The notes under the pieces were generated by a model. That model saw only the letters and a list, made by a program, of their open reading frames with translations, did not search any database and was not told the DNA's origin. Made by a program: the position numbers and the translations under genes. Source: Caballeronia arvi (lineage in GTDB: Bacteria; Pseudomonadota; Gammaproteobacteria; Burkholderiales; Burkholderiaceae). From it: a stretch of 64,000 nucleotides of DNA. Positions 9,284 to 17,693 of this stretch are shown in pieces (position 1 is the stretch's first letter; every line of letters starts with the position of its first letter). Location of the stretch: positions 29,311-93,310 of the forward strand of contig NZ_FCOM02000030.1 in the NCBI RefSeq assembly GCF_001544695.2. Reading direction: 5' to 3'.

Positions 9284-11785
9284 ATGAAGCAACTGTTGTC
9301 AAATTACTTAGTCAAGCTAACTTTATCGACGATGATTGTCGCGACGTCGAGTTTTCTGGTGGCGTGCGGCGATAGCTCGGATTCGGGCTCGGCCAATCTG
9401 TCGCCAGCGGCGCGTGCGGCCGCGCTCGGCGATAACCTGATGGTGCGCGTCGTGATCGACGCCAACGATGCCGCGAAATCCGGCACGAACTGCGCGGACC
9501 TCGGTGCAGACTGGGCCAGTTGCGCACGCGGCAAGCTGATTCTGGAGAACGCCGGCTCACGCGCGCTCGCCGCCGGCGGCTGGACGCTGTATGTGCACAG
9601 CATCCGGCGCATCCTGATGGTCGAGCATCCGGCGTTCGCGTGGAAACACATCACGGGCGATCTTTATGCGCTCACACCGCGCGCTGGCGCGTTCACGCTG
9701 GGAGCAGGCGAGCGCGTCGAGGTGCCGTTCGTCGGCGAGTACTGGTATCAGCGCTACAGCGATCTGTTACCGCGTTCCTATGTCGTCGCCGATGGCAACG
9801 CGACACCCGCGATTCTCAAACACAACGACACCGACGACGAAACCCGCTACGTCGACCGTATTCCGCCGATCGCGGACGACGCAGCCGCATTCGCCGCGAC
9901 GCCCGCGCAAGTGCAGCGCGCCCGCGCGGAGGCCGCGTTGCCGTCGGCGCAACAGACTGCGGCACGCGCGTTGCCAGCCGTGCTGCGCTCGTCGGCGGGC
10001 GAGGGCGCGGTGCAGGTCGGGGGCATCGACCTGTCGTTGTCCGGATTGACGTCGTCGCAGATCGCGGCGCTGGCATCGCGCGCGGCGACGCTCGGGCTCG
10101 GCGGCGCGGCCGTGCGCGTGAACGGGCGGATCACAGGAGGAGCGCTGCCGGCGGATATCGCGCGCTCCGGTGGCTATCGGCTGACGATCGCGCAAGACGG
10201 CGTCAACATCGACGCCTTCGATGCCGCAGGGCTTTTCTACGGCGTGCAGACGCTCCTGTCGCTCGCGCCAGCAGGCGGCGGCAGCGTGCCCGCGATGACC
10301 ATCGAAGACGCGCCGCGCTATACGCATCGCGGCATGCACGTCGATGTCGCGCGCAACTTCCGCCAGCCCGCGACGCTGCGCAGTCTGATCGACCAGATGG
10401 GCGCGTACAAGCTGAACCGCTTGCATCTGCATCTTTCGGACGACGAAGGCTGGCGTATCGAGATTCCCGGCTTGCCGGAGCTCACCGATATCGGCGCGAA
10501 ACGTTGCCACGATCTCACCGAAACGCGGTGCCTCGTGCCGCAGCTCGGCTCGGGGCCGGACAATCGCTCGGGAGGCGGCTATCTGAGCCGCGCCGATTAT
10601 GTCGCGCTGGCGCGCTATGCGGCGGATCGCTTCGTTGAGATCGTTCCGGAGATCGACATGCCCGGACATGCGCGCGCCGCGGTCGTATCGATGGAAGCGC
10701 GTTATCAACGTCTGATTGCGCAGGGCGACAAGGCGGCCGCGAACGCGTACCGTCTGCTCGATCCGGCCGATACGTCGAATGCGACCACGGTTCAGTTCTA
10801 CGATCGCCGCAGCTTCATCAATCCGTGCGCGGACGGCGCGCAGCGCTTCGCGTCGAAGGTCATCGGCGAGATCGCGGCGATGCATCGCGACGCCGGCGCA
10901 CCGCTCTCCGTGTGGCACTTCGGCGGCGACGAAGCGAAGAACATCCTGCTCGGCGCGGGCTTTCAGCCGCTCGACGGCACGGACGCCGGCAAGGGTCACG
11001 TCAATCTCGCGGCGCAGGACAAGCCGTGGGGCCGCTCGCCGCAATGCGCGGCGCTGATTGCATCGGGCAAGGCGGCTTCCGTCGACGAATTGCCGTCGAT
11101 GTTCGCGCGCCAGGTGAGTCAGATCGTGCGCAACAACGGCATCGGCACGATGGCCGCGTGGCAGGACGGCATCAAGCACGCGAGCGGGCCGCAGGATTTC
11201 GCGACGTCGAGCACGATGGTGACGATGTGGGACACGATTTTCTGGGGCGCGTCGGACACCGTGCAGACGTTGAGCAGTCAGGGCTACAAGACGGTGCTCG
11301 CGCTGCCGGACTATCTGTACTTCGACTTCCCGTATTCGTTCGATCAGCACGAACGTGGCTATTACTGGGGCTCGCATGGCACGGACAGCTTCAAGACCTT
11401 CTCGCTCGCACCGGACAACCTGCCGCAGAACGCGGAGATCATGGCCGATCGCGACGGCAAGCCGTTCGAGGTGACGAGCGCGGGTCCGGCGCCGCATATC
11501 GAAGGCATTCAGGGACAGGCCTGGGCGGAGGTCATGCGCACGGACCAGCAGTTCGAATACATGGTGTATCCGCGTCTTTTGGCGCTCGCGGAACGCGCAT
11601 GGCATAGGGCGGCGTGGGAGCGGCCTTATCGGGAAGGCGAGCGCTACAAGCTCGGCGATACCGATAAGGTCGATAAAGCCGCGCTCGCGCAGGACTGGGC
11701 GCAGTTCACGAGCGTCGTGCAGAACCGCGAGTCGGCGAAGCTCAAGCGCGCGGGAGCCGTGATGCGTGAGGGCGCGGGCAGTTGA
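9284..11785 (+). CDS. GH20 beta-N-acetylhexosaminidase (chitobiase-like lipoprotein)
   Basis: Predicted to remove terminal N-acetylglucosamine from chitooligosaccharides or similar glycans. The 833-aa protein begins with a lipoprotein signal (lipobox LVAC, Cys28), so it is probably anchored to a membrane facing the periplasm or outside. A carbohydrate-binding CHB_HEX-type domain (about 50-180) and a GH20b-like domain (about 215-335) come before the TIM barrel, which starts near RYTHRGMHVDVARNF. The catalytic Asp-Glu pair is D549-E550 in HFGGDEAKN, and HLHLSDDEGWRIEIPGLPEL is a typical barrel block. It ends shortly after the barrel, so the small C-terminal Ig-like domain of Serratia-type chitobiases appears absent. 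A strong SD (GGAGGAGAC) precedes ATG 9284. Its N-terminal codons are more AT-rich than the rest. Confidence 0.9.
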   Translation: MKQLLSNYLVKLTLSTMIVATSSFLVACGDSSDSGSANLSPAARAAALGDNLMVRVVIDANDAAKSGTNCADLGADWASCARGKLILENAGSRALAAGGWTLYVHSIRRILMVEHPAFAWKHITGDLYALTPRAGAFTLGAGERVEVPFVGEYWYQRYSDLLPRSYVVADGNATPAILKHNDTDDETRYVDRIPPIADDAAAFAATPAQVQRARAEAALPSAQQTAARALPAVLRSSAGEGAVQVGGIDLSLSGLTSSQIAALASRAATLGLGGAAVRVNGRITGGALPADIARSGGYRLTIAQDGVNIDAFDAAGLFYGVQTLLSLAPAGGGSVPAMTIEDAPRYTHRGMHVDVARNFRQPATLRSLIDQMGAYKLNRLHLHLSDDEGWRIEIPGLPELTDIGAKRCHDLTETRCLVPQLGSGPDNRSGGGYLSRADYVALARYAADRFVEIVPEIDMPGHARAAVVSMEARYQRLIAQGDKAAANAYRLLDPADTSNATTVQFYDRRSFINPCADGAQRFASKVIGEIAAMHRDAGAPLSVWHFGGDEAKNILLGAGFQPLDGTDAGKGHVNLAAQDKPWGRSPQCAALIASGKAASVDELPSMFARQVSQIVRNNGIGTMAAWQDGIKHASGPQDFATSSTMVTMWDTIFWGASDTVQTLSSQGYKTVLALPDYLYFDFPYSFDQHERGYYWGSHGTDSFKTFSLAPDNLPQNAEIMADRDGKPFEVTSAGPAPHIEGIQGQAWAEVMRTDQQFEYMVYPRLLALAERAWHRAAWERPYREGERYKLGDTDKVDKAALAQDWAQFTSVVQNRESAKLKRAGAVMREGAGS

Positions 11786-11793
11786 GCGCGCAT

Positions 11794-11827
11794 TAAAAGG
11801 CAAAGCCGCCCGAGGGCGGCTTTGCCT
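11794..11827 (-). terminator. Terminator shared by convergent GH20 and PPIase genes
   Basis: A perfect 13-bp stem (AGGCAAAGCCGCC / GGCGGCTTTGCCT) with loop CGAG. On the minus strand it is followed by TTTTAATG, so it best serves the PPIase gene. In the plus direction the tail (GAACT) is poor, but the stem could still help end GH20 transcripts. Confidence 0.8.
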
Positions 11828-11849
11828 GAACTCCGGTAGCAGCGAAAAG

Positions 11850-12632
11850 TTACTTGATCACTGCCTTGCTGCGCAACCCTTCCTCGAACGTCTGCAGCTT
11901 CTCCTGCTGAATCTGCTGCGCGATCTGCGCCTTCACCTGATCGAACGGCGGCGGGGCGATCTCGCGCGAATCGTCCATGCGGATGACGTGATAGCCGAAC
12001 TGCGTCTTCACCGGCTCGGGCGTCACTTCACCCTTCTTGAGCTTCTCGGCGGCCGCGCCGAACTCCGGCACATAAGCCGAAGGCGACGACCAGTCCAGAT
12101 CGCCGCCGTTCTTGCCCGATCCCGGGTCCTTCGAATATTGCTTGGCGAGATCTTCGAAGCTCGCGCCGCCCTTGATCTTCGCGATCAGATCCTTCGCCTG
12201 CGCTTCGTTGTCGACGAGGATGTGATGCAGATGCAGTTCCTTGCCGCCGCCGTTCTGCTTCACGAGCTGGTCATAGCGCGCCTTGATTTCGGCGTCGGTC
12301 GGCGTGTTCTTCTTCACGAAGTCTTCGATCAGCGCGCGCAGCACGACGGTCTGCTGCGCCACCGCGATCTGCGCCTTCACGTCGGGACGCGTCGCGATGC
12401 CTTCACGCGCGGCTTCCTGCATCAGGATTTCGCGGTTGATGAGTTCCTCGCGCACCGCTTGCTGAAGCTGCGGCGAATCCTGCTGACCTTGCGCCACGAG
12501 CTGCTTCACGAGCGCATCGGCGCGTGACGTCGGAATCGGCGTGCCGTTCACGACGGCGATGTTTTGCGCAAATGCGGGCGCAGCCGCGAATGCAGCCAGC
12601 AACACCCAGACGCGGGTTTTTTTCAAAGTCAT
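11850..12632 (-). CDS. Periplasmic parvulin-type peptidylprolyl isomerase
   Basis: Cis-trans prolyl isomerase and probable periplasmic chaperone. The 260-aa precursor has a cleavable signal peptide (MTLKKTRVWVLLAAFAAAPAFA, cut before QN at about 22/23). A SurA-like N-terminal chaperone region of helices (about 25-125) is followed by one parvulin domain (about 130-230) with LHLHHILVDNEAQAKDL, GGDLDW and FGYHVIRM. This is the PpiC/PrsA single-domain layout common in beta-proteobacteria, not the two-domain SurA. It is the last gene of a minus-strand series (msrB, yciB, bolA, this gene) and is separated from bolA by 108 bp, so an own promoter is possible. Confidence 0.92.
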   Translation of the reverse strand: MTLKKTRVWVLLAAFAAAPAFAQNIAVVNGTPIPTSRADALVKQLVAQGQQDSPQLQQAVREELINREILMQEAAREGIATRPDVKAQIAVAQQTVVLRALIEDFVKKNTPTDAEIKARYDQLVKQNGGGKELHLHHILVDNEAQAKDLIAKIKGGASFEDLAKQYSKDPGSGKNGGDLDWSSPSAYVPEFGAAAEKLKKGEVTPEPVKTQFGYHVIRMDDSREIAPPPFDQVKAQIAQQIQQEKLQTFEEGLRSKAVIK

Positions 12633-12740
12633 CGGAGGTTCCTAACTGAGCAAACTGACGCCTTCTCAGGCGAGATTCAAGAGGCAAGATAATGGACGAA
12701 AACGCGGGACTTAACACGGGATGAAACACGAGCCGCGCGT

Positions 12741-13058
12741 TTATTCGAATTGTTCTGCGAACTCCTGCGGCGTGTAAGCCCGGATCGCGAGCGCGTGCAC
12801 GCCGCGCTGCATTTCCTCGGCCAGCGCATCATACACCAGTCGATGCCGCCCTACGCGCGCCTTGCCGGCAAAGCAATCGGCGACGATCGTCACCGTGTAA
12901 TGGCTGCCCGATGCCGCGCCCGCATGGCCCGCGTGCGCGGCGCTGTCGTCGTCGATATGCACGGAATGGGGTTTGAGCGCCGCGTTCAGTCGCGCCTCGA
13001 GATGCGCGATCTTGTCCGCCGCCGATGCGCTCATGAAATCGAAGGATGATCCGCTCAT
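12741..13058 (-). CDS. bolA: BolA family protein
   Basis: Small KH-like protein of the BolA family, which works with monothiol glutaredoxins in iron-sulfur cluster handling and affects cell shape under stress. From ATG 13058 (MSGSSFDFMSASAADKI) it is 105 aa. The fold signature is clear in HYTVTIVADCFAGKARVGRHRLVYDAL, where the conserved F-x-G-x-x-x-x-x-R-H motif and the invariant His can be recognised, followed by GVHALAIRAYTP. Its ATG overlaps the yciB stop (ATGA), so translation is coupled. A good SD (AAGGAGGA) sits inside the end of yciB. The upstream ORF extension overlaps yciB and is not real. Confidence 0.93.
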   Translation of the reverse strand: MSGSSFDFMSASAADKIAHLEARLNAALKPHSVHIDDDSAAHAGHAGAASGSHYTVTIVADCFAGKARVGRHRLVYDALAEEMQRGVHALAIRAYTPQEFAEQFE

Positions 13059-13591
13059 TGCCCGTCCTCCTTCATGTATTTTGCAAGCCAGAAGCTCTGC
13101 GCGACAATGAACAGGACGAGACAGCCCGTCGCGCCGAACAGCTTGAAGTTGACCCACTGATCCGTCGTGAAGTTATACGCGACGAAAAGATTCACGATGC
13201 CGAGCAGCGCGAAGAACACCGCCCACGCAACGTTCAGTTGTCCCCACACGCGATGCGGCAGCACGATCTGCTTGCCCATCATCGCTTCGATCAGATTCTT
13301 TCTGAAGCCGAGATGCGCGACGATCAGCGCGAACGCGAAGAGCCAGTAGAGCGCGGTCGGCTTCCATTTGATGAAGGTGTCGTTGTGCAGCACGAGCGTC
13401 GCGCCGCCGAACACGACGACCACGCCGAGACTCACCCACAGCATCGGATCGACCTTGCGATGCCGGAACGCGACCCAGGCGATCTGCACGAGCGTCGCCG
13501 CGATCGCGACGGCCGTCGCGGTGTAAATGCCCCAGACCTTGAATGCGACGAAAAAGAGAATGATCGGAAACAGATCGAACAGAAATTTCAT
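13055..13591 (-). CDS. yciB: Septation protein A / intracellular septation membrane protein (YciB)
   Basis: Integral inner-membrane protein of the YciB/IspA (septation protein A) family, linked to cell-envelope synthesis and division. The 178-aa product from ATG 13591 (MKFLFDLFPIILFF) matches family length and has five hydrophobic segments, starting at about residues 2-20, 22-42, 49-67, 77-93 and 119-138, with a last hydrophobic run near 150-168. The N-terminal FDLFPIILFFVAFK signature is characteristic. The reading frame continues upstream, but without a membrane-protein pattern. It is coupled to bolA by a 4-nt overlap and follows msrB, from which a terminator-like hairpin separates it. Confidence 0.93.
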   Translation of the reverse strand: MKFLFDLFPIILFFVAFKVWGIYTATAVAIAATLVQIAWVAFRHRKVDPMLWVSLGVVVVFGGATLVLHNDTFIKWKPTALYWLFAFALIVAHLGFRKNLIEAMMGKQIVLPHRVWGQLNVAWAVFFALLGIVNLFVAYNFTTDQWVNFKLFGATGCLVLFIVAQSFWLAKYMKEDGQ

Positions 13592-13636
13592 TGGCGTCCG
13601 GACGAGATGGGCATCGGATGAAGGCGAGGCGCGCGA

Positions 13637-13666
13637 AGAAAAGCGCCCGCGAGAAGCGGCGGGCGC
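13637..13666 (-). terminator. Terminator-like hairpin between msrB and yciB
   Basis: Perfect 8-bp GC stem (GCGCCCGC / GCGGGCGC) with an 8-nt loop. On the minus strand it is followed by TTTTCTT, 28 bp after the msrB stop. It suggests that msrB is a separate unit from yciB-bolA, or that read-through is partial. Confidence 0.65.
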
Positions 13667-13693
13667 CGGTACGACGAAATGCACGGCTCGCGC

Positions 13694-14110
13694 TTACTTG
13701 GATTCGAATTGTAGCGCAGCCGAGTTGATGCAATACCGCAACCCGGTCGGGGCGGGGCCGTCCTCGAAAACGTGGCCGAGGTGCGCGCCGCAGTTGTTGC
13801 ACAGCACTTCGATGCGCAACATGCCGTGCGACCGGTCGGTCTTTTCCTGGATCACTTCGCCGTTGATCGGCTTGAAATAGCTCGGCCAGCCGCAGCCGGC
13901 GTCGAATTTGGTGTCCGACTCGAAAAGCGGCGTGCCGCAACACACGCACTCGTAGACGCCGAGCTCCTTGTGATCCCAGTATTTGCCGGTGAACGGGCGC
14001 TCGGTCACGGCGTGGCGCGTGACCTGATACTGCATGTCGTCGAGCTCACGGCGATACGAAGCGTCGTCTTTTTGCAGCGGGTAGCTCTTCGGGGTGTCGT
14101 CTGTGCTCAT
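13694..14110 (-). CDS. msrB: Peptide-methionine (R)-S-oxide reductase
   Basis: Reduces the R form of methionine sulfoxide in proteins, with thioredoxin as the usual reductant. It is 138 aa with no signal peptide, hence cytoplasmic. Zinc is held by two CxxC pairs, Cys55/Cys58 (CVCCG) and Cys104/Cys107 (CNNC). The catalytic Cys127 lies in GLRYCINSAAL. Core motifs KYWDHKELGVYEC, GCGWPSYFKP and HLGHVFEDGP are intact. ATG 14110 is followed by a typical N-terminus. It lies 49 bp downstream of selO on the same strand. A joint role of selO and msrB in redox stress is plausible from context only. Confidence 0.96.
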   Translation of the reverse strand: MSTDDTPKSYPLQKDDASYRRELDDMQYQVTRHAVTERPFTGKYWDHKELGVYECVCCGTPLFESDTKFDAGCGWPSYFKPINGEVIQEKTDRSHGMLRIEVLCNNCGAHLGHVFEDGPAPTGLRYCINSAALQFESK

Positions 14111-14159
14111 CAGTCGTTCCTTGGGTCTGGCCGGGAAGGCCTTGTATATGAGGGCGATG

Positions 14160-15752
14160 CTACGAAGAACAACTCACTTCGAGTTCGCCCGCCCAGTCGG
14201 GCGGCAGACCGGCATACGCCTCGTTTTCCGGCTGCTCGTCATAAGGGCGGCGCAGCACGTCGAGAAGACGCGCCACTTCCGAAAAATCCTTCTCGTTCGC
14301 CCGGCGGATCGCCTGTTCCGCCAGATGATTGCGCAGCACGTATTTCGGATTCACGCGATTCATCGCCGCGGCGCGTGCGGCGTCGTCGCGCGGTTCGTGC
14401 GCGAGACGTTCGCGATACTGCACGGCCCACGCATCGAATGCGGCGCGGTCGAGGAAGAGATCGCGCACGGGCGCATCGCGGCTCGCGTCGGATTTCGAGA
14501 GCTTCGACAGCTTCCGGAACGTGAGCGTGAAGTCCGCGCGATTCGCGTGCATGATTTCGAAGAGCCCGTTGGCGAGCTTGTCGTCGCCTTCGCGCTCGAT
14601 ATCCAGGCCGAGCTTCGCGCGCATCGTCGCGACGAGCGCGGGGCCGAACCGGTCCTTATAGCGTTCGAGGACCTTCTGCGCTTCTTCGACAATGCGCTCG
14701 GCGCGGCCTTCTTCCGGGAGATTGCCGCCGAAGAGCGGCACGAGCGCCTGCGCGAGACAGAAGAGGTTCCAGTAGGCGACCTGCGGCTGGCGGCCGTAGG
14801 AATACCGTCCCTGCGTATCCGAGTGATTGCAGACGTGATGGGCGTTGAACGCGTCCATGAAGCCGAACGGGCCGTAGTCGATCGTGAGACCGAGGATCGA
14901 CATGTTGTCGGTGTTCATCACGCCGTGGCAAAAGCCGACGCCTTGCCACTGCGCCATCAGGTCGGCAGTCGAGCGCACGGCTTCATCGAGCAGCGCCAGA
15001 TACGGATCGTCGGCCTCTTTGCAATGCGGATAAAAGCGGTCGATCACGTGATCGGCGAGCTTCCGCAAATCGTCGACGCGATCGTTCGAATAGAAATGCT
15101 CGAAGTGCCCGAAGCGCACGAAGCTCGGCGCGACCCGCGTGACGATCGCGGCCGTTTCGATGGTCTCGCGACGCACCGGCATATCCGCGCCGATGACGGC
15201 GAGCGCGCGCGTCGTCGGGATGCCCAGATGGTGCATCGCCTCCGAGCAGAGAAACTCGCGAATCGACGAACGCAACACCGCGCGGCCGTCGCCCATGCGC
15301 GAATAGGGCGTGCGTCCCGCGCCCTTCAGTTGCACTTCGAGGCGCGCGCCATCGCGCTCTGCCTCGCCGAGCGTGAGCGCGCGGCCGTCGCCCAGTTGGC
15401 CCGCCCATACGCCGAACTGGTGCCCCGAATACACGGCGGCATAGGGCAGCGCATCGCTCGGCCAGTCGCGCGTCGGATTGCCCGCGAAGTACGCGGCGAA
15501 TGCGTTCTTTTCGGGGCCCGTGGCGATGTCGGGATCGAAGCCGAGCGATTCGGCCATCTCGCGCGAAAGCCCGACGAGATAGGGATCGGCGACGGGCGCG
15601 GCGGGCAGACGGGTCAGGAAAGCGGTGCCGAGCGCGGCGAACGAACCGGGCAGACCGACGCGGATCGCGCTGGCGATTTCGTTGACGGAACGCGCGTCGG
15701 CGGGCGTCTCGTCGCGCGCCGCGCGCACGGCATTGCTTGGGGAAAACGACAT
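14160..15752 (-). CDS. selO: Protein adenylyltransferase SelO (YdiU family pseudokinase)
   Basis: Transfers AMP from ATP to Ser/Thr/Tyr side chains of proteins; members bind ATP in a flipped orientation and are linked to oxidative stress. The 530-aa protein shows family blocks YSGHQFGVWAGQLGDGRA, LEVQLKGAGRTPYSRMGDGRAVLRS, CHGVMNTDNMSILGLTIDYGPFGFMD and NPKYVLRN. It ends in SCSS, the C-terminal redox motif; eukaryotic SelO has selenocysteine at the place before SS, and bacteria use Cys. An SD-like GAGG precedes ATG 15752. It is divergent from the acyl-CoA synthetase gene, with a 105-bp AT-richer gap that must carry both promoters. Confidence 0.95.
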   Translation of the reverse strand: MSFSPSNAVRAARDETPADARSVNEIASAIRVGLPGSFAALGTAFLTRLPAAPVADPYLVGLSREMAESLGFDPDIATGPEKNAFAAYFAGNPTRDWPSDALPYAAVYSGHQFGVWAGQLGDGRALTLGEAERDGARLEVQLKGAGRTPYSRMGDGRAVLRSSIREFLCSEAMHHLGIPTTRALAVIGADMPVRRETIETAAIVTRVAPSFVRFGHFEHFYSNDRVDDLRKLADHVIDRFYPHCKEADDPYLALLDEAVRSTADLMAQWQGVGFCHGVMNTDNMSILGLTIDYGPFGFMDAFNAHHVCNHSDTQGRYSYGRQPQVAYWNLFCLAQALVPLFGGNLPEEGRAERIVEEAQKVLERYKDRFGPALVATMRAKLGLDIEREGDDKLANGLFEIMHANRADFTLTFRKLSKLSKSDASRDAPVRDLFLDRAAFDAWAVQYRERLAHEPRDDAARAAAMNRVNPKYVLRNHLAEQAIRRANEKDFSEVARLLDVLRRPYDEQPENEAYAGLPPDWAGELEVSCSS

Positions 15753-15857
15753 GTTGAGCGCCTCTGAGTTAAACGATATTGTAATTCCGCGTCCGCGGGC
15801 CTGCAGAGCCCGGCTCGCATCGATTGCAAGCTACAGACCCATCCGAGGACATTGCCT

Positions 15858-17519
15858 ATGACGTCGCCGCTCTACGGCCAGATGATGGAAGTACCGCTGC
15901 TCGCGTCGTCCCTGCTGTCCCATGCTTCGCGCCACTTCGGCGACAACGAAATCGTTTCGCGCCGTATCGAAGGCGATATCCACCGTTATACCTATCGCGA
16001 TTGCGAGAAGCGCGCGAAGCAGCTTGCGCAGGCTTTGAGCGCGCTCGGCGTGGAACAGGGCGAGCGCATCGCCACGCTCGCGTGGAACGGCTACCGGCAT
16101 CTGGAGTGCTATTACGGCATCTCCGGCATGGGCGCCGTGTGCCACACGATCAACCCACGGCTCTTTCCCGATCAGATCGCGTTCATCATCGATCACGCCG
16201 ACGACGCCTACGTCTTCTTCGACATGACTTTCGGTCCGCTCGTCGAGATCGTCGCGCCGCAATGCCCGAACGTGAAAGGCTGGATCGCGCTCGGCGATGC
16301 CGCGTGCATCGAAGAGCAGTTGTCGTCCAACACGAGCGTGCCGATGATGAGCTACGAGACGCTCATCGGCGCGCACGACGGCGATTATGAATGGCCGATG
16401 CTCGACGAGCGTCAGGCCTCGTTTCTCTGTTACACGTCCGGGACGACGGGCAATCCGAAGGGCGCGCTGTACTCGCATCGCTCGACGGTGCTGCACGCGT
16501 ACGGTGCGGCGCTGCCCGATGCGATGGGCGCGTCATCGAGCGATGCGATCCTGCCCGTCGTGCCGATGTTCCATGTCAATGCGTGGGGCATTCCGCACGC
16601 GGCGCCGCTCGTCGGCGCGAAGCTCGTGTTTCCGGGCAAGGACCTCGACGGCAAGTCGCTCTACGAGTTGATGGAAACTGAGGGCGTCACGTATTCGGCG
16701 GGCGTGCCGACCGTCTGGATGGGCCTGCTCAACCACATGAAGCAGCACGACGCGCGCTTTTCGACGTTGAAGCGCACGGTGATCGGCGGCTCCGCGTGCC
16801 CGCCCGCGATGCTGCGCATTTTCGAGGAAGACTACGGCGTGCAGGTGATCCACGCGTGGGGCATGACGGAGATGTCGCCGCTCGGCACGCTGTCGCGTCT
16901 CTCTTTCAGGCAGAAGCAGCGTCCGCTCGACGCGCAGCGTCACTCGCTCGAAAAGCAGGGCCATGCGATCTTCGGCGTCGACATGAAAGTGGTCGGCGAC
17001 GACGGCCGCGAGCTGCCCTGGGACGGCAAGTCTTTCGGCGATCTGTATGTGCGCGGCCCGTGGGTCATCGACCGCTATTTCCGTCGCGACGACTCGCCGC
17101 TCGTCGACGGCTGGTTCCCGACGGGCGATGTCGCGACCATCGATCAGGACGGCTTCATGCAGATCACCGATCGCAGCAAGGACGTGATCAAGTCCGGCGG
17201 CGAATGGATCAGCTCGATCGATCTGGAGAACATCGCGGTGTCGCATCCGCAAGTGGCGGAAGCGGCGTGCATCGCGTGCGCGCATCCGAAGTGGACGGAG
17301 CGGCCGTTGATCGTCGCGGTTCTGAAGCCGGACGCGACGCTCACGCGCGAGGAACTGCTTGCGCATTTCGAAGGCAAGGTCGCGAAGTGGTGGATTCCCG
17401 ACGATGTCGTGTTCGCCGACGAGTTGCCGCATACCGCGACGGGCAAGCTGCAGAAAGTGCGGCTGCGCGAGCAATATAGGGAGTATGTGCTGCCGGGCGC
17501 GGCCGAAAATTCCGTTTAG
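15858..17519 (+). CDS. Acyl-CoA synthetase (AMP-binding; fatty-acid or DmdB-like)
   Basis: Activates a carboxylic acid to its CoA thioester through an acyl-AMP intermediate, most likely a medium- or long-chain fatty acid feeding the beta-oxidation genes downstream. From ATG 15858 (MTSPLYGQMMEVPLL) it is 553 aa. The phosphate-binding motif YTSGTTGNPKGALYSHRS, the AMP motif AWGMTEMSPLG, the hinge region TGDVATIDQDGFMQITDRSKD and the catalytic Lys in TATGKLQKVRL are intact. An upstream TTG is in frame but ATG 15858 has the better spaced SD (GAGGA). Members of this subgroup are annotated as 3-methylmercaptopropionyl-CoA ligase or AlkK; the sequence alone does not settle the substrate. A terminator follows, so it is separate from the next operon. 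Confidence 0.88.
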   Translation: MTSPLYGQMMEVPLLASSLLSHASRHFGDNEIVSRRIEGDIHRYTYRDCEKRAKQLAQALSALGVEQGERIATLAWNGYRHLECYYGISGMGAVCHTINPRLFPDQIAFIIDHADDAYVFFDMTFGPLVEIVAPQCPNVKGWIALGDAACIEEQLSSNTSVPMMSYETLIGAHDGDYEWPMLDERQASFLCYTSGTTGNPKGALYSHRSTVLHAYGAALPDAMGASSSDAILPVVPMFHVNAWGIPHAAPLVGAKLVFPGKDLDGKSLYELMETEGVTYSAGVPTVWMGLLNHMKQHDARFSTLKRTVIGGSACPPAMLRIFEEDYGVQVIHAWGMTEMSPLGTLSRLSFRQKQRPLDAQRHSLEKQGHAIFGVDMKVVGDDGRELPWDGKSFGDLYVRGPWVIDRYFRRDDSPLVDGWFPTGDVATIDQDGFMQITDRSKDVIKSGGEWISSIDLENIAVSHPQVAEAACIACAHPKWTERPLIVAVLKPDATLTREELLAHFEGKVAKWWIPDDVVFADELPHTATGKLQKVRLREQYREYVLPGAAENSV

Positions 17520-17539
17520 GCTGGTTCTGCCGCCTCAGA

Positions 17540-17576
17540 AAAGCCCCGGTCCGCGCGCGCGGAGCCGGGGCTTTCG
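17540..17576 (+). terminator. Terminator after the acyl-CoA synthetase gene
   Basis: Stem AAAGCCCCGG / CCGGGGCTTT with a self-complementary GC-rich apex (CCGC...GCGG) between the arms. The right arm supplies the short T-run. It starts 20 bp after the stop. Confidence 0.8.
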
Positions 17577-17613
17577 CGCTCTTTTGGCCATTCTCGCCGC
17601 GCAATCATCTTAA

Positions 17614-17642
17614 TTGAACGATCGTTCTTTTTTGTGTATTCT
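17614..17642 (+). promoter_or_regulatory. Promoter of the beta-oxidation operon with an overlapping palindromic operator
   Basis: A -35-like TTGAAC (17614-17619) and a -10-like TATTCT (17637-17642) are 17 bp apart. A perfect 12-bp palindrome GAACGATCGTTC (17616-17627) covers the end of the -35 box and part of the spacer, so a bound protein should block RNA polymerase. Its form is typical of TetR-family operators; TetR-type fatty-acid repressors (FadR/PsrA-like) are known for such operons. The regulator itself is not in this window. Confidence 0.65.
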
Positions 17643-17693
17643 GGACCGATCGCCCACAATCGATCCGTTATCCGGTCGACAGGAGACACGTTC

